NCBI GenBank assembly: GCA_030620095.1
Contig: JAUTXW010002475.1
Span: forward strand, 124,001 to 188,000
Reading direction: 5' to 3'
Length of the DNA: 64,000 bases
From: Kuschelorhynchus macadamiae
Lineage: Eukaryota > Arthropoda > Insecta > Coleoptera > Curculionidae
A program made the translations under genes and the position numbers. Shown here in pieces: positions 31,720 to 42,985 of the stretch. The notes below the pieces were generated by a model. That model saw only the letters and a program-made list of their open reading frames with translations, was not told where the DNA came from and did no database searches. The stretch's first letter is position 1. Each line of letters starts with the position of its first letter.

Positions 31720-32200
31720 TCAAGGTCGAACACCCCCTACCCATTTACACAACAAACGCATCATTTAATATCAAGCACCCCCCACCAACCACACATCTCA
31801 AGGTCAAACAATTTGACATTCAAAAAATTATCAAGATTATTTCGTATAACATCCCCCACCAAAAAATCTCAGGGTCATTTCAAAGTCAGACAATTTGACC
31901 TTCAAAACATCCTCAAGTTTATTTCCATGTCAAACAGTTTGACCTTCAAAATATCATGGTCAAATGGACCCAAGGTCAAGTGGGCTAAGCATCAAATTGA
32001 CCTTCAAATTTTCGAGGTCAAATGAACCCAAGGTCAAGTGGGCGAGGCCCCCTAAAGGTCAAATGACGTCACAGAGCGAAGGGCAGGGGCGTAAGAGGGG
32101 GTGTTGACCCTCAAAATGTCAAGGTCGAATGGACCCAAGGTCAAGTGGGCGGGGCCCCTCAAGGTCAAATAACGTCATAATGTGAGGGGCAGGGACGTAA
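31720..32200 (+). repeat. AGGTCA-rich imperfect tandem repeat
   Basis: By eye at least seven exact AGGTCA and three TGACCT hexamers in about 400 bp, many within CCAAGGTCAAGTGGGC. Two diverged units of about 110 bp are clear (from about 32009 and 32121), each with AGGTCAAATGACGTCA or AGGTCAAATAACGTCA-type sequence. AGGTCA is the nuclear-receptor half-site and TGACGTCA a CREB-type site. The left flank (GAACACCCCCTACCCA at 31726) matches 50950, so the array sits at or just past the Polinton end. Confidence 0.65.
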
Positions 32201-32305
32201 GAGGACCCCCCAAAGGATACATTATTACTCTACTTCCGATTGTTTGGAAAGACACAAAAATAATTAAAAATTGTTCAAAAACATCATAATACAAATTTTT
32301 AAGAT

Positions 32306-32830
32306 TCATATTTTACTTAACATACCACTTTGAGAAATTTCTGCAACCATTATTGGACTCTCGAATATAGTTTTCTGACTCATAAGAGGAATGTCAGGCT
32401 CACTGGTTGATGAAATTTCACCCACTTGCTCCGGTGGAATTCGTGGAGGAAAATTTCGGCTTACCCACTGAGGCCTCCGCAAATGGATAGGGCGTGTTTG
32501 TTCCCGCCGCCGCTCCAGACGACGACTTCCTTGTTCAGGGTGACGCTGTTCTTCATCCACCAGCTACGGTCTTAGCCCCGCAAGTTGTAGTAGAAATAGG
32601 GGTGAAAATCGTGGCGGAGAATTTCTGACTGCCATCCGAGATCTAAGCAAAGGAATAGGACGTCTTTGTTCAAGATGCCGCTCCTGAAGACGCCCTTCTT
32701 GATTACCTTGAGGCTGTTCTACAGGTTCTTCCGGGGCTGGTTGCTGCACTATTCTTATGTTATTTCTAACAATGCGAATCAGTCTACCGTGACAAAAATG
32801 GTTTTGCTCTTCGCTTGCGATTCATTTTAA
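32306..32830 (-). pseudogene. Arg/Glu/Pro-rich protein with two repeat units, broken
   Basis: Two frames on the minus strand. One (to 32564) reads EEPVEQPQGNQEGRLQERHL and PIPLLRSRMAVRNSPPRFSP; the other (32560-32306) reads EQRHPEQGSRRLERRREQ and PIHLRRPQWVSRNFPPRIPP. These are two copies of one approximately 200-bp coding unit, separated by a frame change, so the gene grew by internal duplication. The upstream part includes IRIVRNNIRIVQQPAPEE. No known domain; probably disordered. The start is uncertain (around 32830). Confidence 0.4.
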
Positions 32831-32929
32831 TATTAATTTTTTGATTAAAATATATCACTATGGTAAAATGTGTAGGAATTAAAACGAATTTATACTACAC
32901 CAAGTTAAGAAATTTTGGTTAAAGGGAAA

Positions 32930-33070
32930 CGAAAGTCAGAGAGGAGGGGGGAAAGAGTGTGGAGGGAAGGGTTTAATTAATTAGTTAGGGGGGGTGAAGG
33001 GGGAGGGGAGGAGAAGATGGGGGAAGGGAGAGGATAAAGGAAAATGAGGGAGATGGGAGAAGGCGGGACA
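32930..33070 (+). repeat. Purine-rich, G-run-rich tract
   Basis: Nearly pure G/A with runs of 7, 5, 4 and 5 Gs between about 32984 and 33025, able to form a G-quadruplex or triplex. It lies between a minus-strand gene (32306-32830) and a plus-strand gene (33303 onward), in promoter position. Confidence 0.65.
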
Positions 33071-33154
33071 TGTGAGCGAGGTCATGTTTAGAAAGTTGCA
33101 TGTAGGCCATAGCATTGACCTTTATTAAATCAGTCTAGAAACCTTCGATTTCTC

Positions 33155-33163
33155 TTTATAAAC
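33155..33163 (+). promoter_or_regulatory. TATA box of the 33303 gene
   Basis: TTTATAAAC about 30 nt before a possible initiator TTAGACAGTT (33181-33193), followed by a leader of about 110 nt to ATG 33303. Confidence 0.45.
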
Positions 33164-33302
33164 TCAACCTCTTATGCTTTTAGTTAGACAGTTCTTAAGT
33201 TTCGTTTAACGTCGTAAAACGTATTGGTCGAGTTAAAACATTTCTAGTTCTTTCCGTTCCGTTTCAGATTAGATTATTTTTACATTTTTACAAATTTACA
33301 AA

Positions 33303-34516
33303 ATGTGGGTAAAAAAGTTCAATTTTTTTCAAAATGTGTATGTTCCTGCAATTCTAAATTCAAGGGATAATTTAAACCAAAGGAGCCGATCCTTCAAGGA
33401 CATGGTGCAAAGTATGCTAGAAAATAATGCTCGTTTAAAACTTAATTCTATAAATAAAAAAAATATGGTTGAAGAGAACTTACAAACAACTAATTCTAAT
33501 AATATTCTGCCCCAAGAGTTAATTAATATTTTAGAGGACAATAATTCTAATCCTATTGACGAACCTACTAATTTTAGAAGACATCTCTAAATTTAAAAAT
33601 TACTTTCGTATAGGATCTTCAAAAAAAAATTCTTGCAATATCTCTTCTCAGAATTCTAATTTAAATTTGGCAGGCATTGTATTTAAACCAGAATTAGCAA
33701 CTGATGGAGGGAATGGGAAACGATTGAGAATCTATCAGAAACTAATTCTGATTTAGATATATTACACTTTAATGAAGACGAACCTTTAGAGGTTCACTCA
33801 CAAAATTTAGAAGACATGACGAAATCGATAGACTGTTTAGGTACATTTCTGGACAACCACGACAGTTCAGATTAAGAAGATTTTCATTTTAATATTGATA
33901 CCATATCTTGCTCTAACAATTTGTAATATTTAAACGTTACCGAAAATGTTTCGATTTCCAAATTTTCTGTAAACCCTTTGACCATCAATTGTTCTAAAGA
34001 CTCCCTGTGATAATAGGTCACCTTCTGGTTCGAATTTCTCATTTGGTCAAAACAATGACATTTTTAAAGATAATTCACTTTCGAATTCCTTTTCCGTTTT
34101 GTTCCAAATTGTAAATAATTATGACAGTAGTATTACTTGCGGGCAGAGAAGTCCAATTTTTCTCCAATAGTGATATTTCTCAGACAAAATTTACGCCTAA
34201 TGAAAATAGAAATTTGCAACTATGTTCTCCAAAACCATTTTCTCCAGAACCAAAAACACCTGAGCAATTTTATTTCCATAGGACAAACTCGACGCAAACA
34301 GACATACGATGCGTCAAAAAAATTCATTTTATCATTCAAAAAAAAAACTAAAAATAGGAAATCACGGATTACTTTGTCAAAATTAAAATCATTCGGTTTT
34401 GTTTAAATATTTGTTTAACTCCCAATTAAAAAATAATTCCATCGATAAGGAACAAGAGGAAATTTGGAATAGAATTAAACGTATTTCTGATGGGTGGGCA
34501 TATTCTATGGATTAAA
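33303..34516 (+). pseudogene. Asn-rich unknown gene G, broken
   Basis: ATG 33303 (MWVKKFNFFQNVYVPAILNS), 95 open residues rich in Asn, then frame changes: DISKFKNYFRIGSS, LDILHFNEDEPLEVHSQNLE, DMTKSIDCLGTFLDN, and later DKEQEEIWNRIKRISDGWAY ending at 34516. Composition stays similar throughout, suggesting one decayed gene of about 400 codons. No domain recognised. Confidence 0.4.
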
Positions 34517-34676
34517 AAATATCCATACATTTTTTTATCGCCCCCTCTTCCCTATAACCTTCTTTAAAATCTTATTTAAGTTTTGTTGCTACAGTTTTAA
34601 CTCAGTGTGTAAGAAACTTAATGACTGCTTCCCAAGAAGAGAAGTAGTTAAGGCACATTTTTTTTTTACCTGAGGG

Positions 34677-34820
34677 ATGAATCTTAAATGTTTAAACTGT
34701 AACAATTTTCTTACTAGAAGAGACAATTTAATTCGCCACATAAAAAATAAAGATGTAAAAATATCAGCAAGAGGCAAACAACAACTAGAAGTTTTGGAAA
34801 ATTCATGGAGCAGAGATTGA
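34677..34820 (+). CDS. C2H2 zinc-finger mini-ORF
   Basis: 47 codons: MNLKCLNCNNFLTRRDNLIR followed by H, I and K residues and a Lys/Gln-rich tail. It contains a C-x2-C-x12-H C2H2 finger (second His unclear). It may be a stand-alone finger protein or the detached N-terminus of the polymerase B that follows at 35160; Polinton polymerases often start with such Cys/His fingers. Confidence 0.5.
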   Translation: MNLKCLNCNNFLTRRDNLIRHIKNKDVKISARGKQQLEVLENSWSRD

Positions 34821-35160
34821 AAAAGAAAGGAGATAAGAATTTTATTTTATATATTCAACTTCCACTCAAAATTTTTCTATTCTAAAACAGAGTTTTTCGG
34901 TTAAAATTACCAAATTTTATTGGTATTCGATACAATTGCAAATTCACCTATTTTACATGTAAATTTAAGGTACGATTTGCAGTTTTGGAGTCATTTTAAG
35001 GTGTGACATTTTCTATGGAATATTGATTCTAGCAGTGACTTCCCTATTTTAAACCCATTTTTATGTCACTGCAGCACTTTCTTATTTTTGCACTGTAAGC
35101 GCAATATTTTATTAAAAAACATAAAAAATCTAATATATTCTAATTAAATTTTATGTTGCA
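34821..35160. other. AT-rich spacer before polymerase B copy 2
   Basis: No clear coding signal. It ends in TTTTATGTTGCAG at 35150-35162, a good intron 3' splice site, just before the first polymerase codons. Confidence 0.4.
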
Positions 35161-35162
35161 GG

Positions 35163-37791
35163 ATGGGTTCTTTTGAAACTTTTGCATCAAGAAATGATTT
35201 TCAGCAAATATAATCCACTGCGATCTTCTTCCTACATTCTACTACCTGAAGAAATCGAGTTTAAGCGAGTTGTTATTAACCCTCGAAATCAGGACCATTA
35301 TTGTTTGGCGTGGTGTCTGATAGGTGCAATGAATCCTCAACCTGGATTGGAATATGAAATCGAATCATATCCGCACTTCGAAACAATATTGGATACTTCA
35401 GGTATTGACTTTCCTATAGCTTTCAAAGACGTATAAAATTTTGAAAGACAGAACAATATATCTATTAATATTTATTGTTTTGAAAAAATTAGAAAAAACT
35501 TAAGGTTTAGTTATGAAGTAATAGGCCCTCTACATTATTCAAAATTTAAAAAACCAAACCATATTAATTTATTATTAATTAGTGATGACAATGGAAATTT
35601 TCACTACTGTTATATTTCTGATTTAAGTAGATTAATATCAAGTCAAGTTTCAAAACATAATGAAAAAAAATATCTATGTGATGGATGTCTTCAGTATCTT
35701 AGTTCAGAAGAATATTTAACTAGACATAAAACTTTTGACTCCGATTTTGTAAAAACAAATTTACTATCAAAAGATTACAAAGAAGGCACATTTAGAAAAA
35801 CGTACCGGGAATTATTCTTAAATTTGAAAATAGTCAAAATCAAATGGAAGTCCCTTTTGAATATGTACTTAAACCTGTTGATAGCACCGATGATGTAGAG
35901 TTAAGTTCAGATAAAACTTACACTGTAAAAAGTTTGTCCTTTATTTATTTGCATATTACTTAAAATGTTCGTTTGATGATAATGTTTCAAAGCTAGAATT
36001 ATACAGGGAGCCTAATTGTGCTCAAGTGTTTATAAATTTTCTAGAAAGGGAGGTTCATGACATATATATTAGATATTTAGAAAACTTTCAAAAAGTGGAA
36101 AAATTAACTGAACTAGAAAAATTGAGCTATCAGTATTCAAGTGAGTGTCACATTTGCAACAAACTATTTGAAAATGATAATGAAAAAGTGGCAGACCATA
36201 AGCAACTACATTTTATTCCAGTCATATATCATAATCTAAAAAATTACGATTCTCGTTTATTTATAAAAAATATATGCCACAGTCAAGAGCAATTTATAAA
36301 AAATATATTTCCTTTCAGAAGCATATAAAAGTAGATAATTATTATGACTGAAAATTGGGAAAAAAGTATATACATTTAAGATTTATTGATTCATTTTAAT
36401 TTTTACCTTATTTCCTTGCCAAATTATTTGAAAAGCTATGTGATAATCAGTGGAAAGAAGTTCATAAATATTTTACTGATATTGAAAAATTTAAATATAT
36501 TCGACTAAAGGGGGTATTTCCGTACAGTTACATTAAAGACCTTACAAAATTAAATAAAACCGCATTACCTGATTAATCTCGATTATACCAATCTTTACGG
36601 ATACGCAATGTCACAATATCAATCAATTTCACAGAAAATTTTCATATGGTTTTCAAAATCAGAAAGACAATTTAGATGTTACAAACCTTTCCGACACTTC
36701 AAAGAAAGGCTAAGTCTTTGAAGTTGATTTGGAGTATCCCACGGACTTGCACGATGCTCATAATCACTATCCTTTTTATCCTGAAAATTATAAACATCCC
36801 AATTCTAATTGCTCAATGTTAATACCAAATTTAAAAAATAAAGTAAAATATGTAATTTATTACACACTTTTAAATCAGTGCATTTATTATGGATTGAAAT
36901 TAACTGGCGTACATAGAGTTTTAGGGTTTACTCAGTCACCATGGTTAAAATCGTATATTGACTTAAATACAAAACTACGCAATGAGTCTAAAAATTAATT
37001 TGACAAAAATAAATATAAATTAGCAAATAACAGTATATATGGAAAAACTATCAAAAATGTCGATAAAAGAATTGACATAACCTTAGTTACACAGTGGTCA
37101 AAAAATCACAGAAAAGATAGCGCAGAAAATCTAATTGCCAAACCGTATTTTAAAGATTTAACAGTGTTTTCTGAGAATTTAGTTGCTATCCAAATGCAAA
37201 AACTTTTACGTAGGATTTTTAACTTTAGACATATCAAAAAGTGTAATGTATGATTTTTTGAAGCCTCTTTATGAAAATAATGTTAAACTTTTGTACACAG
37301 ACTCTTTCATATTAGAAATACAAACGCAAAATGTGTATGAAGATTTAAAAGGTAATATAGAAAACTTTGACACATCAAATTATAAACGAAATATGAAACG
37401 CCAATAACCAAATCTGTAGTAGAGAAGTTTAAAGATGAATATGCTGGTGAACGTATAAAGTGTTTTTACGGCAGCCAAAGCATAGTTTGTCAAAACAGAG
37501 AGTGATACTCTTAAGAAGGCTAAGGGAATTAACACCAGTGGTATTACGAAACAATTAGATATTGTTCATTACAAAGATGTTGAAAATAACGTAAAAACCT
37601 TCTGTACAATGTATTTATTTAAATTTCGTTTACATAAAATTTACATCGAATTAGTAAGTAAATTGGTGTTAAGTTCTTCTGATGATAAAAGATTTAAAAT
37701 TCCTAACAGCTTCGACACACTTGCGTGGGGTCATCAGGATATTCCTTTTTACGAATGGTCAATGAACCATGAAGACCCTTCAAATTTGTAA
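35163..37791 (+). pseudogene. Protein-primed DNA polymerase B, copy 2
   Basis: Blocks in order: FKRVVINPRNQDHYCLAWCL, YLCDGCLQYLSSEEYLTRHK (zinc motif), CHICNKLFENDNEKVADHKQ (endonuclease VII-like, then a deletion), FIPVIYHNLKNYDSRLF (exonuclease), YFTDIEKFKYIRLKGVFPYS, NLYGYAMSQ (motif A), LANNSIYGKTIKN (motif B), LLYTDSFIL where YTDTDS is expected (two residues lost) and LAWGHQDIPFYEW near the end. A large internal deletion between about 36573 and 36590 removes the segment matching copy 1 at about 6500-6915. Many frame changes. Confidence 0.88.
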
Positions 37792-37907
37792 ACTCAATTT
37801 TCCCTTCCTCTTTTAATTTTGAAGGTTACAAGCTTTATTAAATATCAGAAGAACTCGTAAGTCAGTTTTCAGTTGTTTCTTTAGCTGTTTTAGTACTTGA
37901 AGTAAAT

Positions 37908-38313
37908 ATGTGTTTAAAAAGCTTTGATTTTGAAATTTACAATTTCTGTAGAAAATATGAAAAACGACTTTCCTCATTTAAAAATTGGAGCGGATTGAAA
38001 ACGGAAATTGAAACTTGAAGTGTTAGCAAGAGCAGGATTTTACTGCACTTCCTATAATAATAATTGCATATGTTTTTACTATGGTGCAGAAATATTTGAG
38101 TGGACATATGACGACTGTCTTATTGATGAACACTATAAATATTTTAAAACTTGCGACTTGGCTGTGTGTTTTTGGTTTTCAAAAAGTAGAAAAAACAAAA
38201 AACAATATGTATTTAAATGCACTAATGAGAAAATCGACCACTATAAAACCATGTTTTGTATATTGTCTTGTTTGTTCAACATTTTTTGGATCAATCAATA
38301 TTTAAAGTGTTAA
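37908..38313 (+). pseudogene. BIR-domain (inhibitor-of-apoptosis-like) protein
   Basis: From ATG 37908 the frame gives RKYEKRLSSFKNWSGLKTEI, shifts near 38003, then reads LARAGFYCTSYNNNCICFYY and GAEIFEWTYDD...DEHYKYFKTC. This is the BIR fold pattern: R-x-x-x-F-x-x-W, A-x-A-G-F-Y, C-F-x-x-G, W, E-H and final Cys. One of the four zinc ligands, the second Cys of CxxC, is Tyr (TAT for TGT). BIR proteins block caspases, and insect DNA viruses carry them. It starts about 115 bp after the polymerase stop, so it belongs to the element. Confidence 0.7.
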
Positions 38314-38330
38314 CAATAATTACTTAGTTT

Positions 38331-39180
38331 TCCAGAAGTATTAAAATGTTTATTTTTTACTATTGTGTACGTATTAAAAAGTACTAATAAAATTTATAGT
38401 TATAAAATGATTTAATATGTAAAACGTAAATAATGGATTTTATGACAATTTTATTATTTAATTTATCTCTCTTTTTCTATATTTTTACCATTTTGTGGCT
38501 TATTTATTAAAGTGTGCTAATAAAAATTGTCAATACCAAAATTTTTCTCTATAATAATTTGTTTTCCAAATTTTTATTAGTCATTATTTGAAATGTAAAA
38601 ATGATAACTGTATTTTGTATTATTGAAAATTTTTGCAAAAGTATTTAAATTTACTTGATGTATTATTATATTCTCTTCTCAGTATTAATATTAAACACAT
38701 TGCCTTTATTCAATCCAATTCCATATCCTATTATACGCAATTATTACAAACTCTATATTTGTTTATCATCCATCTAAAGTGCTAAAAAGCGAAATATTAA
38801 AAAAAAACATTCAAACAAACAAACAGTATGGCCCGAATCTTGACATATCATTACCAGATAAAACAAGCTGACAAAGACAGTAATTTTTTCAGAATTTTAT
38901 ATTATTATTATAATAATACGATTTTTGACTCTAACTAGATTCAAAAATATGTAGAAAACACTTCATGTGAATTTAATTATAATTCTACTCATTTTCATAG
39001 TAAAAACTCCGATTTTAGCATGTCATACATGTTATATATTACAGTAATTTTATTGGTATTTTTAATATTTACTTCTATGGGGTTTGTTTATTACCGATAT
39101 AAATGAAATTAATTATTTTCAAGTTCTTTGTTATATGAAACATTTTTAAAAAACCTTGAACTCAAATGCAGAGTAGTGGG
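38331..39180. other. AT-rich non-coding spacer
   Basis: More than 75% A/T by eye, no coding signal or obvious terminal repeat. Confidence 0.45.
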
Positions 39181-39187
39181 GGAATTG

Positions 39188-39195
39188 ATATAAAA
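39188..39195 (+). promoter_or_regulatory. TATA box of gene H
   Basis: TATAAAAC, with the arthropod initiator-like TTCAGTAAAC at 39239-39248 and ATG 39281. Confidence 0.45.
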
Positions 39196-39280
39196 CCGAG
39201 AGATGTTTTAGTAAGTATTTAAATATAGGAACCGTAATGTTCAGTAAACCCAAGCAAGTGTATATTCGTTAAATTCTAAA

Positions 39281-39890
39281 ATGAACATTAAAAGTGACGT
39301 TTGCAAAAAATAACTGAAAAACTTAATAATTTTAAAATTTATTATCTGAACAATTGTGTGTCAAAGTTTCTTCGTGTTGGATTACGCTTGGATGATTTTC
39401 ACCAACAATTCAAATAGGAAGTCAAAATAGATTTTTAATTTGTTTTAATGAAGGAAATTGGAAGAAGTTAGCGATAGGGAGTTATAACAAGTTATTTTTA
39501 TACGTTTGGAAGTGAAGTCACTTCCAAACGGTTATTATTGGTAAAACCAAGAATTCGATAAGTACTTTAATATGTACCAAATTTCGAATCTCAATGAGGG
39601 AAGTAAATTGATAACAAATGTATATAATGTTCTTAAAATCCAAGCCAGAACACCAACAGTTAGAAATTGGAAAATAAGCGAATATTAATGAAGCTAACAA
39701 TAAAGTTCATTTATTAGTAAAGTGGAAGTTTGGCATGCTCGAATATGTGAATAACAAAAGTTTATTTATACAGATTGCGATTTAAGAATAGGATTTTGGA
39801 GTAAGGGAAAATTATTAGCAATATTTTAGATAAAGAACAAAGAAATATAATTTATAAGAAAAGATTTAATGTATTTAAATAAATATTTGA
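39281..39890 (+). pseudogene. Unknown gene H, broken
   Basis: ATG 39281 (MNIKSDVCKK) then, across frame changes, LNNFKIYYLNNCVSKFLRVG, LRLDDFHQQF, NEGNWKKLAIGS-like codons, FLYVWK and near the end VHLLVKWKFGMLEYVNNKSL. A perfect 13-bp palindrome lies inside it (39503-39530). No known domain; several indels, so the product is inferred from pieces. Confidence 0.35.
39503..39530. repeat. Perfect palindrome (13-bp arms, 2-bp centre)
   Basis: CGTTTGGAAGTGA, AG, then TCACTTCCAAACG. It breaks the reading of gene H and would form a strong hairpin. Confidence 0.85.
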
Positions 39891-40029
39891 AATAAAACAA
39901 TTAAGTATTCGGTAATCTTTTATTTGTATATAAAAATCAGAAATATTCGAAAATATATTACAATACATCTTTTTTAAGAATCCAAGAATTATGAGTTTTA
40001 TCTAATCCTAACTATTTAGCTAAAATTCT

Positions 40030-40870
40030 ATTTCCTTTTCGCCTTAAAACTTTTTCAACCAGGTACACGTCAGGATAATTTACCTTTTGTAATTCCTCCT
40101 AATAAAGGCTCCTTTAATTTCTAAATTGTTTTCATCTTTAATTAAATACGTTCTAGGATTTGTTAATTTAACCTCATATATTTTAAAAAATTCATTTGAA
40201 CAATTAGGAGTGTAACGCATTGTAAAAGCTTCTCTTTGTTAGCTCATTCGAACATAGTCACCAATTTTAAATTTTGGTTTTTGAAGGTCAATTGTTTTCT
40301 TATATGTATAAGATGATGTCAGAACTTCTTTTTCATTGTTTTTATTGATTTTAGATGGTCTTTTTCCAGTAGTGGAATGAACTGTATTATTATAGGTTTT
40401 ACAATTTCGTGTAAAATGTCTACTCATTTATAATTTCCAGGTAAACTAAACTTATTCCATATTAAAGTTTTTTTGTTTCTATTTACTCTCTCCCGACACT
40501 AGCTTTCATGTTTGAGTAAGTATTGTAGTGATTTATATTAAATTTAATAACCATTAAATGTTTAAAATTCTTTTCCCATATCATTTTGTAGCTTTATATT
40601 TTGCTCTCTGTAATATTTTTTGCATTGCCAAAGTTACGTCATTTGCAGGCTTTGATTTAACTGGTTCTAATCACAAAAAAATTGAAAATACGTTGATAAT
40701 TACAAGAATGTATCTATATTCTTTATTTCATTTCCAGTATGGAAACATTTCAACTAAATCACCTTGCCATTGATCATTTATTCTTTTTTACAATAACCCT
40801 TCTTCGTCTATATTTTTTTCTGCTTGGTCAATGAAACATCTTCTTTAATTCTATTGCTCATGACTGAAAT
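40030..40870 (-). pseudogene. Polinton integrase, copy 2
   Basis: On the minus strand: NDQWQGDLVEMFPYW (first catalytic Asp, about 40770), YRYILVIINVFS, a degraded middle, then the open C-terminal part from 40427: NNTVHSTTGKRPSKINKNN and KPKFKIGDYVRMS, followed by the tail region at 40200-40030. The second Asp and the Glu are not found, so the core is deleted or unreadable. Confidence 0.75.
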
Positions 40871-40959
40871 TGGACAATGATTCAGTTTCAGTAATTATCG
40901 GACATTTTATTACTAATTCACCATAAAAAGTTGGTATAATCACATTATTTTGAGGATGA

Positions 40960-41278
40960 AAACTAATTGCATGATTCTGGCTGATATATTCGCTTTCCAT
41001 ATGGAATAGGAATATAGTTTATTTTTAACAAAACCGCATCTTTGGTGTACTCAACTTTTGAGTATTTCGCCTGAAGTAAATCGAAATTTATATATTAATT
41101 TTCTATCTTGAAGTAGTTGATAACTTCTTTTAGATGCATCATAGGTTTCAATAACAATGTTATAAAACAAATTTGTTTTGGCGATATTGACAACTTTTAA
41201 AATTTGAGAAGTAGCATTTATATTTAACTTATTTTTATCTCTACCTAATATCTGTGATCCAAATTTGTCAATCGACAT
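40960..41278 (-). pseudogene. IDKFG-type Polinton protein, copy 2
   Basis: Open frame from ATG 41278: MSIDKFGSQILGRDKNKLNI, then VVNIAKTNLFYNIVIETYDA. The MSIDKFG start and the position between integrase and the hypothetical gene suggest the same family as the fibre-like gene at 30368; the fibre repeat itself is not visible here. Confidence 0.45.
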
Positions 41279-41370
41279 ATTGGCATGAAAGTATTACGAG
41301 GAATAAACATTTTATTGCAATACAGTGTTTTTATTTAATTGCTTTTGCCTCCCTAAGTTCTTCTAAAATT

Positions 41371-42461
41371 TACACAATTTTATATTGATGACCTGTATGA
41401 TCCGCCATTCGCCATGATACAAGTAGTTTCAATCTTTTAACTATTTCATTATTATTGTCTAAATAAATGTAGTCAATTTTTTTGTTAAATAAGTTTAATG
41501 TTGCTCCACCTTTTTTTGGTGAAGAGGATCGTGGTCTCTGAGGAGGTCTTAACTTACTTAAAGTACTGAAACTAGAGATACTTGAAATTCTAGAGGCAGA
41601 AGATCTTGTAAGTTTAATAATGTTTTTTTTCTATTAAATATGTTTAAATTATTGTTATGTATTTCGGATCTGTGATTCCTTGAACATGCTCTTCGGGGTC
41701 ATAATTTCTTTTGTAAGCATTTGTTCGTTTTAATATGTCCATATAATTTTCCACATCATCAGGTTTGTAACCTTTAGGATCTTTAATAAAAAGTAGTAGT
41801 TCGTACAATCCAGTAGTTCCCTTATAAATTAGATCTTTAAGTTTAAGTTTTCATCCTTAAACTCAACAACAGAATCTTCGATTTTCTATTTTTCTAGTAA
41901 AGGGTCGTGAACAAAACCATGTGTATGATCTTAATCACGACTTCCCTTAATCGAGTCATCAACAAATGATCTTACGAGTAAGTGATACACTTCGAGATAC
42001 GTATTGTAAATGTCACTTTTTTTAGTTAATTCAAGCATTTCCTGTCTTATATCTGCTGTCGTGGTTTCAATATAAGATGATTCGGAAGAACGACTGGGTT
42101 GAGTACCAAATGGTTCATCTAAGAACACATATTCATTATAATTTTGTAAAATGTCTTCATCTTGTAAAAATGATGGAGTATATTTATTATAAGTATTCGT
42201 TTGTCTTCTTCCTGGTCTTTTTTTGGTAGTTGAAAAACTATGTTTGCCGATTTCTGGAGTTAAGAAAAGTAATGGTGAAGTAAGTTCTCCTTTTTCCAAG
42301 AGTTCGGTTTTTATTGTTTTAATTAATTCTTGTAGAGCTTCAGTTATTTTTCTTGTCGAACTCTCTAAAACTGATTTTAGTGCTTGATATTCTCGTTTGA
42401 CAGCTTTTCGAGCTTCTACCAGTTTCTTTACATTGATGTTGACTAAAATATGACGAGTCAT
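41371..42461 (-). pseudogene. Conserved Polinton hypothetical protein, copy 2
   Basis: ATG 42461 (MTRHILVNINVKKLVEARKA); 176 open residues with a coiled-coil N-terminus and an acidic Ser/Thr region. After a stop the family motifs continue in other frames: YELLLFIKDPKGYKPDDVEN, ILKRTNAYKRNYDP, GATLNLFNKKIDYIY, NEIVKRLKLLVSWRMADHTG and ILEELREAKAI. It matches copy 1 (23487-24477) in order and motifs, which proves the gene is real in both. Function unknown. Confidence 0.7.
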
Positions 42462-42539
42462 AAACTAAGGTCAATTGTAAAGGTTAGATATTATATATAT
42501 TTTAAAAATGTACAAAACTGTCAAATCCTTTTCGATATC

Positions 42540-42985
42540 TCCCAGGTTTTAAACTGCAATCCTTATAAATAACTAAAAAGTCATAGTTAGATTTCCAACA
42601 CTTTGAACACATTTTTTAAAAATTTCTAACGACATATCTGGGGTGACATGATCATCATAAACATGTTTTAAATTCGTACCGTCTTGTCTAAATAAAATTA
42701 ATACATTTGTACTATCCCTAATTAGTTGTTTTGGAATTGAAGAATAGGTTTGACACAAATAAAAGCAATCGGTGTTTTTATGTCGTCCAAAGGAAAAGTA
42801 ATCTCACATAATACTTTGATTACAGCAAACAATATCATTAAAAATTATTACAGAGGTGGGTTTTACCTCGGCAGGTGACACCATTTTCTGATATTAAAAG
42901 AGCAACAACCACATTGGTTTTACCTGAACCAGAAGGTCCTATAATTCTACTCTTTTCGAACACCCCTCAAACTACTTTCCATGCT
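42540..42985 (-). pseudogene. Packaging ATPase, copy 2
   Basis: Minus strand: Walker A GPSGSGKTNVVVALL at about 42940 (this part is lost in copy 1), a degraded Walker B (VIIFNDIV), FGRHKNTDCFYLCQTYSSIP, RDSTNVLILFRQDGTNLKHV, then GRYRKGFDSF near 42545. About 150 residues between Walker A and the end are missing compared with a full family member, so there is an internal deletion. Confidence 0.83.

Larger units (their letters stand above)
5181..32230. mobile_element. Polinton/Maverick (adintovirus-like) element, copy 1, with nested insertions
   Basis: The segment carries the full Polinton gene set: protein-primed family B DNA polymerase, double-jelly-roll major capsid protein, penton/minor capsid protein, adenovirus-type cysteine protease, phospholipase A2-like/minor capsid protein, packaging ATPase and retroviral-type integrase, plus several small genes. 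Two large insertions interrupt it: a gypsy element at 14590-20133 and an unclassified element at 24800-29183. Without them it would be about 17 kb, a normal Polinton size. I cannot see terminal inverted repeats; the left end is cut at about 5181 and the right limit is an estimate. Confidence 0.88.
34677..38330 (+). mobile_element. Polinton copy 2, polymerase-BIR segment
   Basis: A second, clearly different Polinton (proteins about half identical to copy 1 where comparable). This part carries polymerase B and a BIR gene. Confidence 0.75.
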
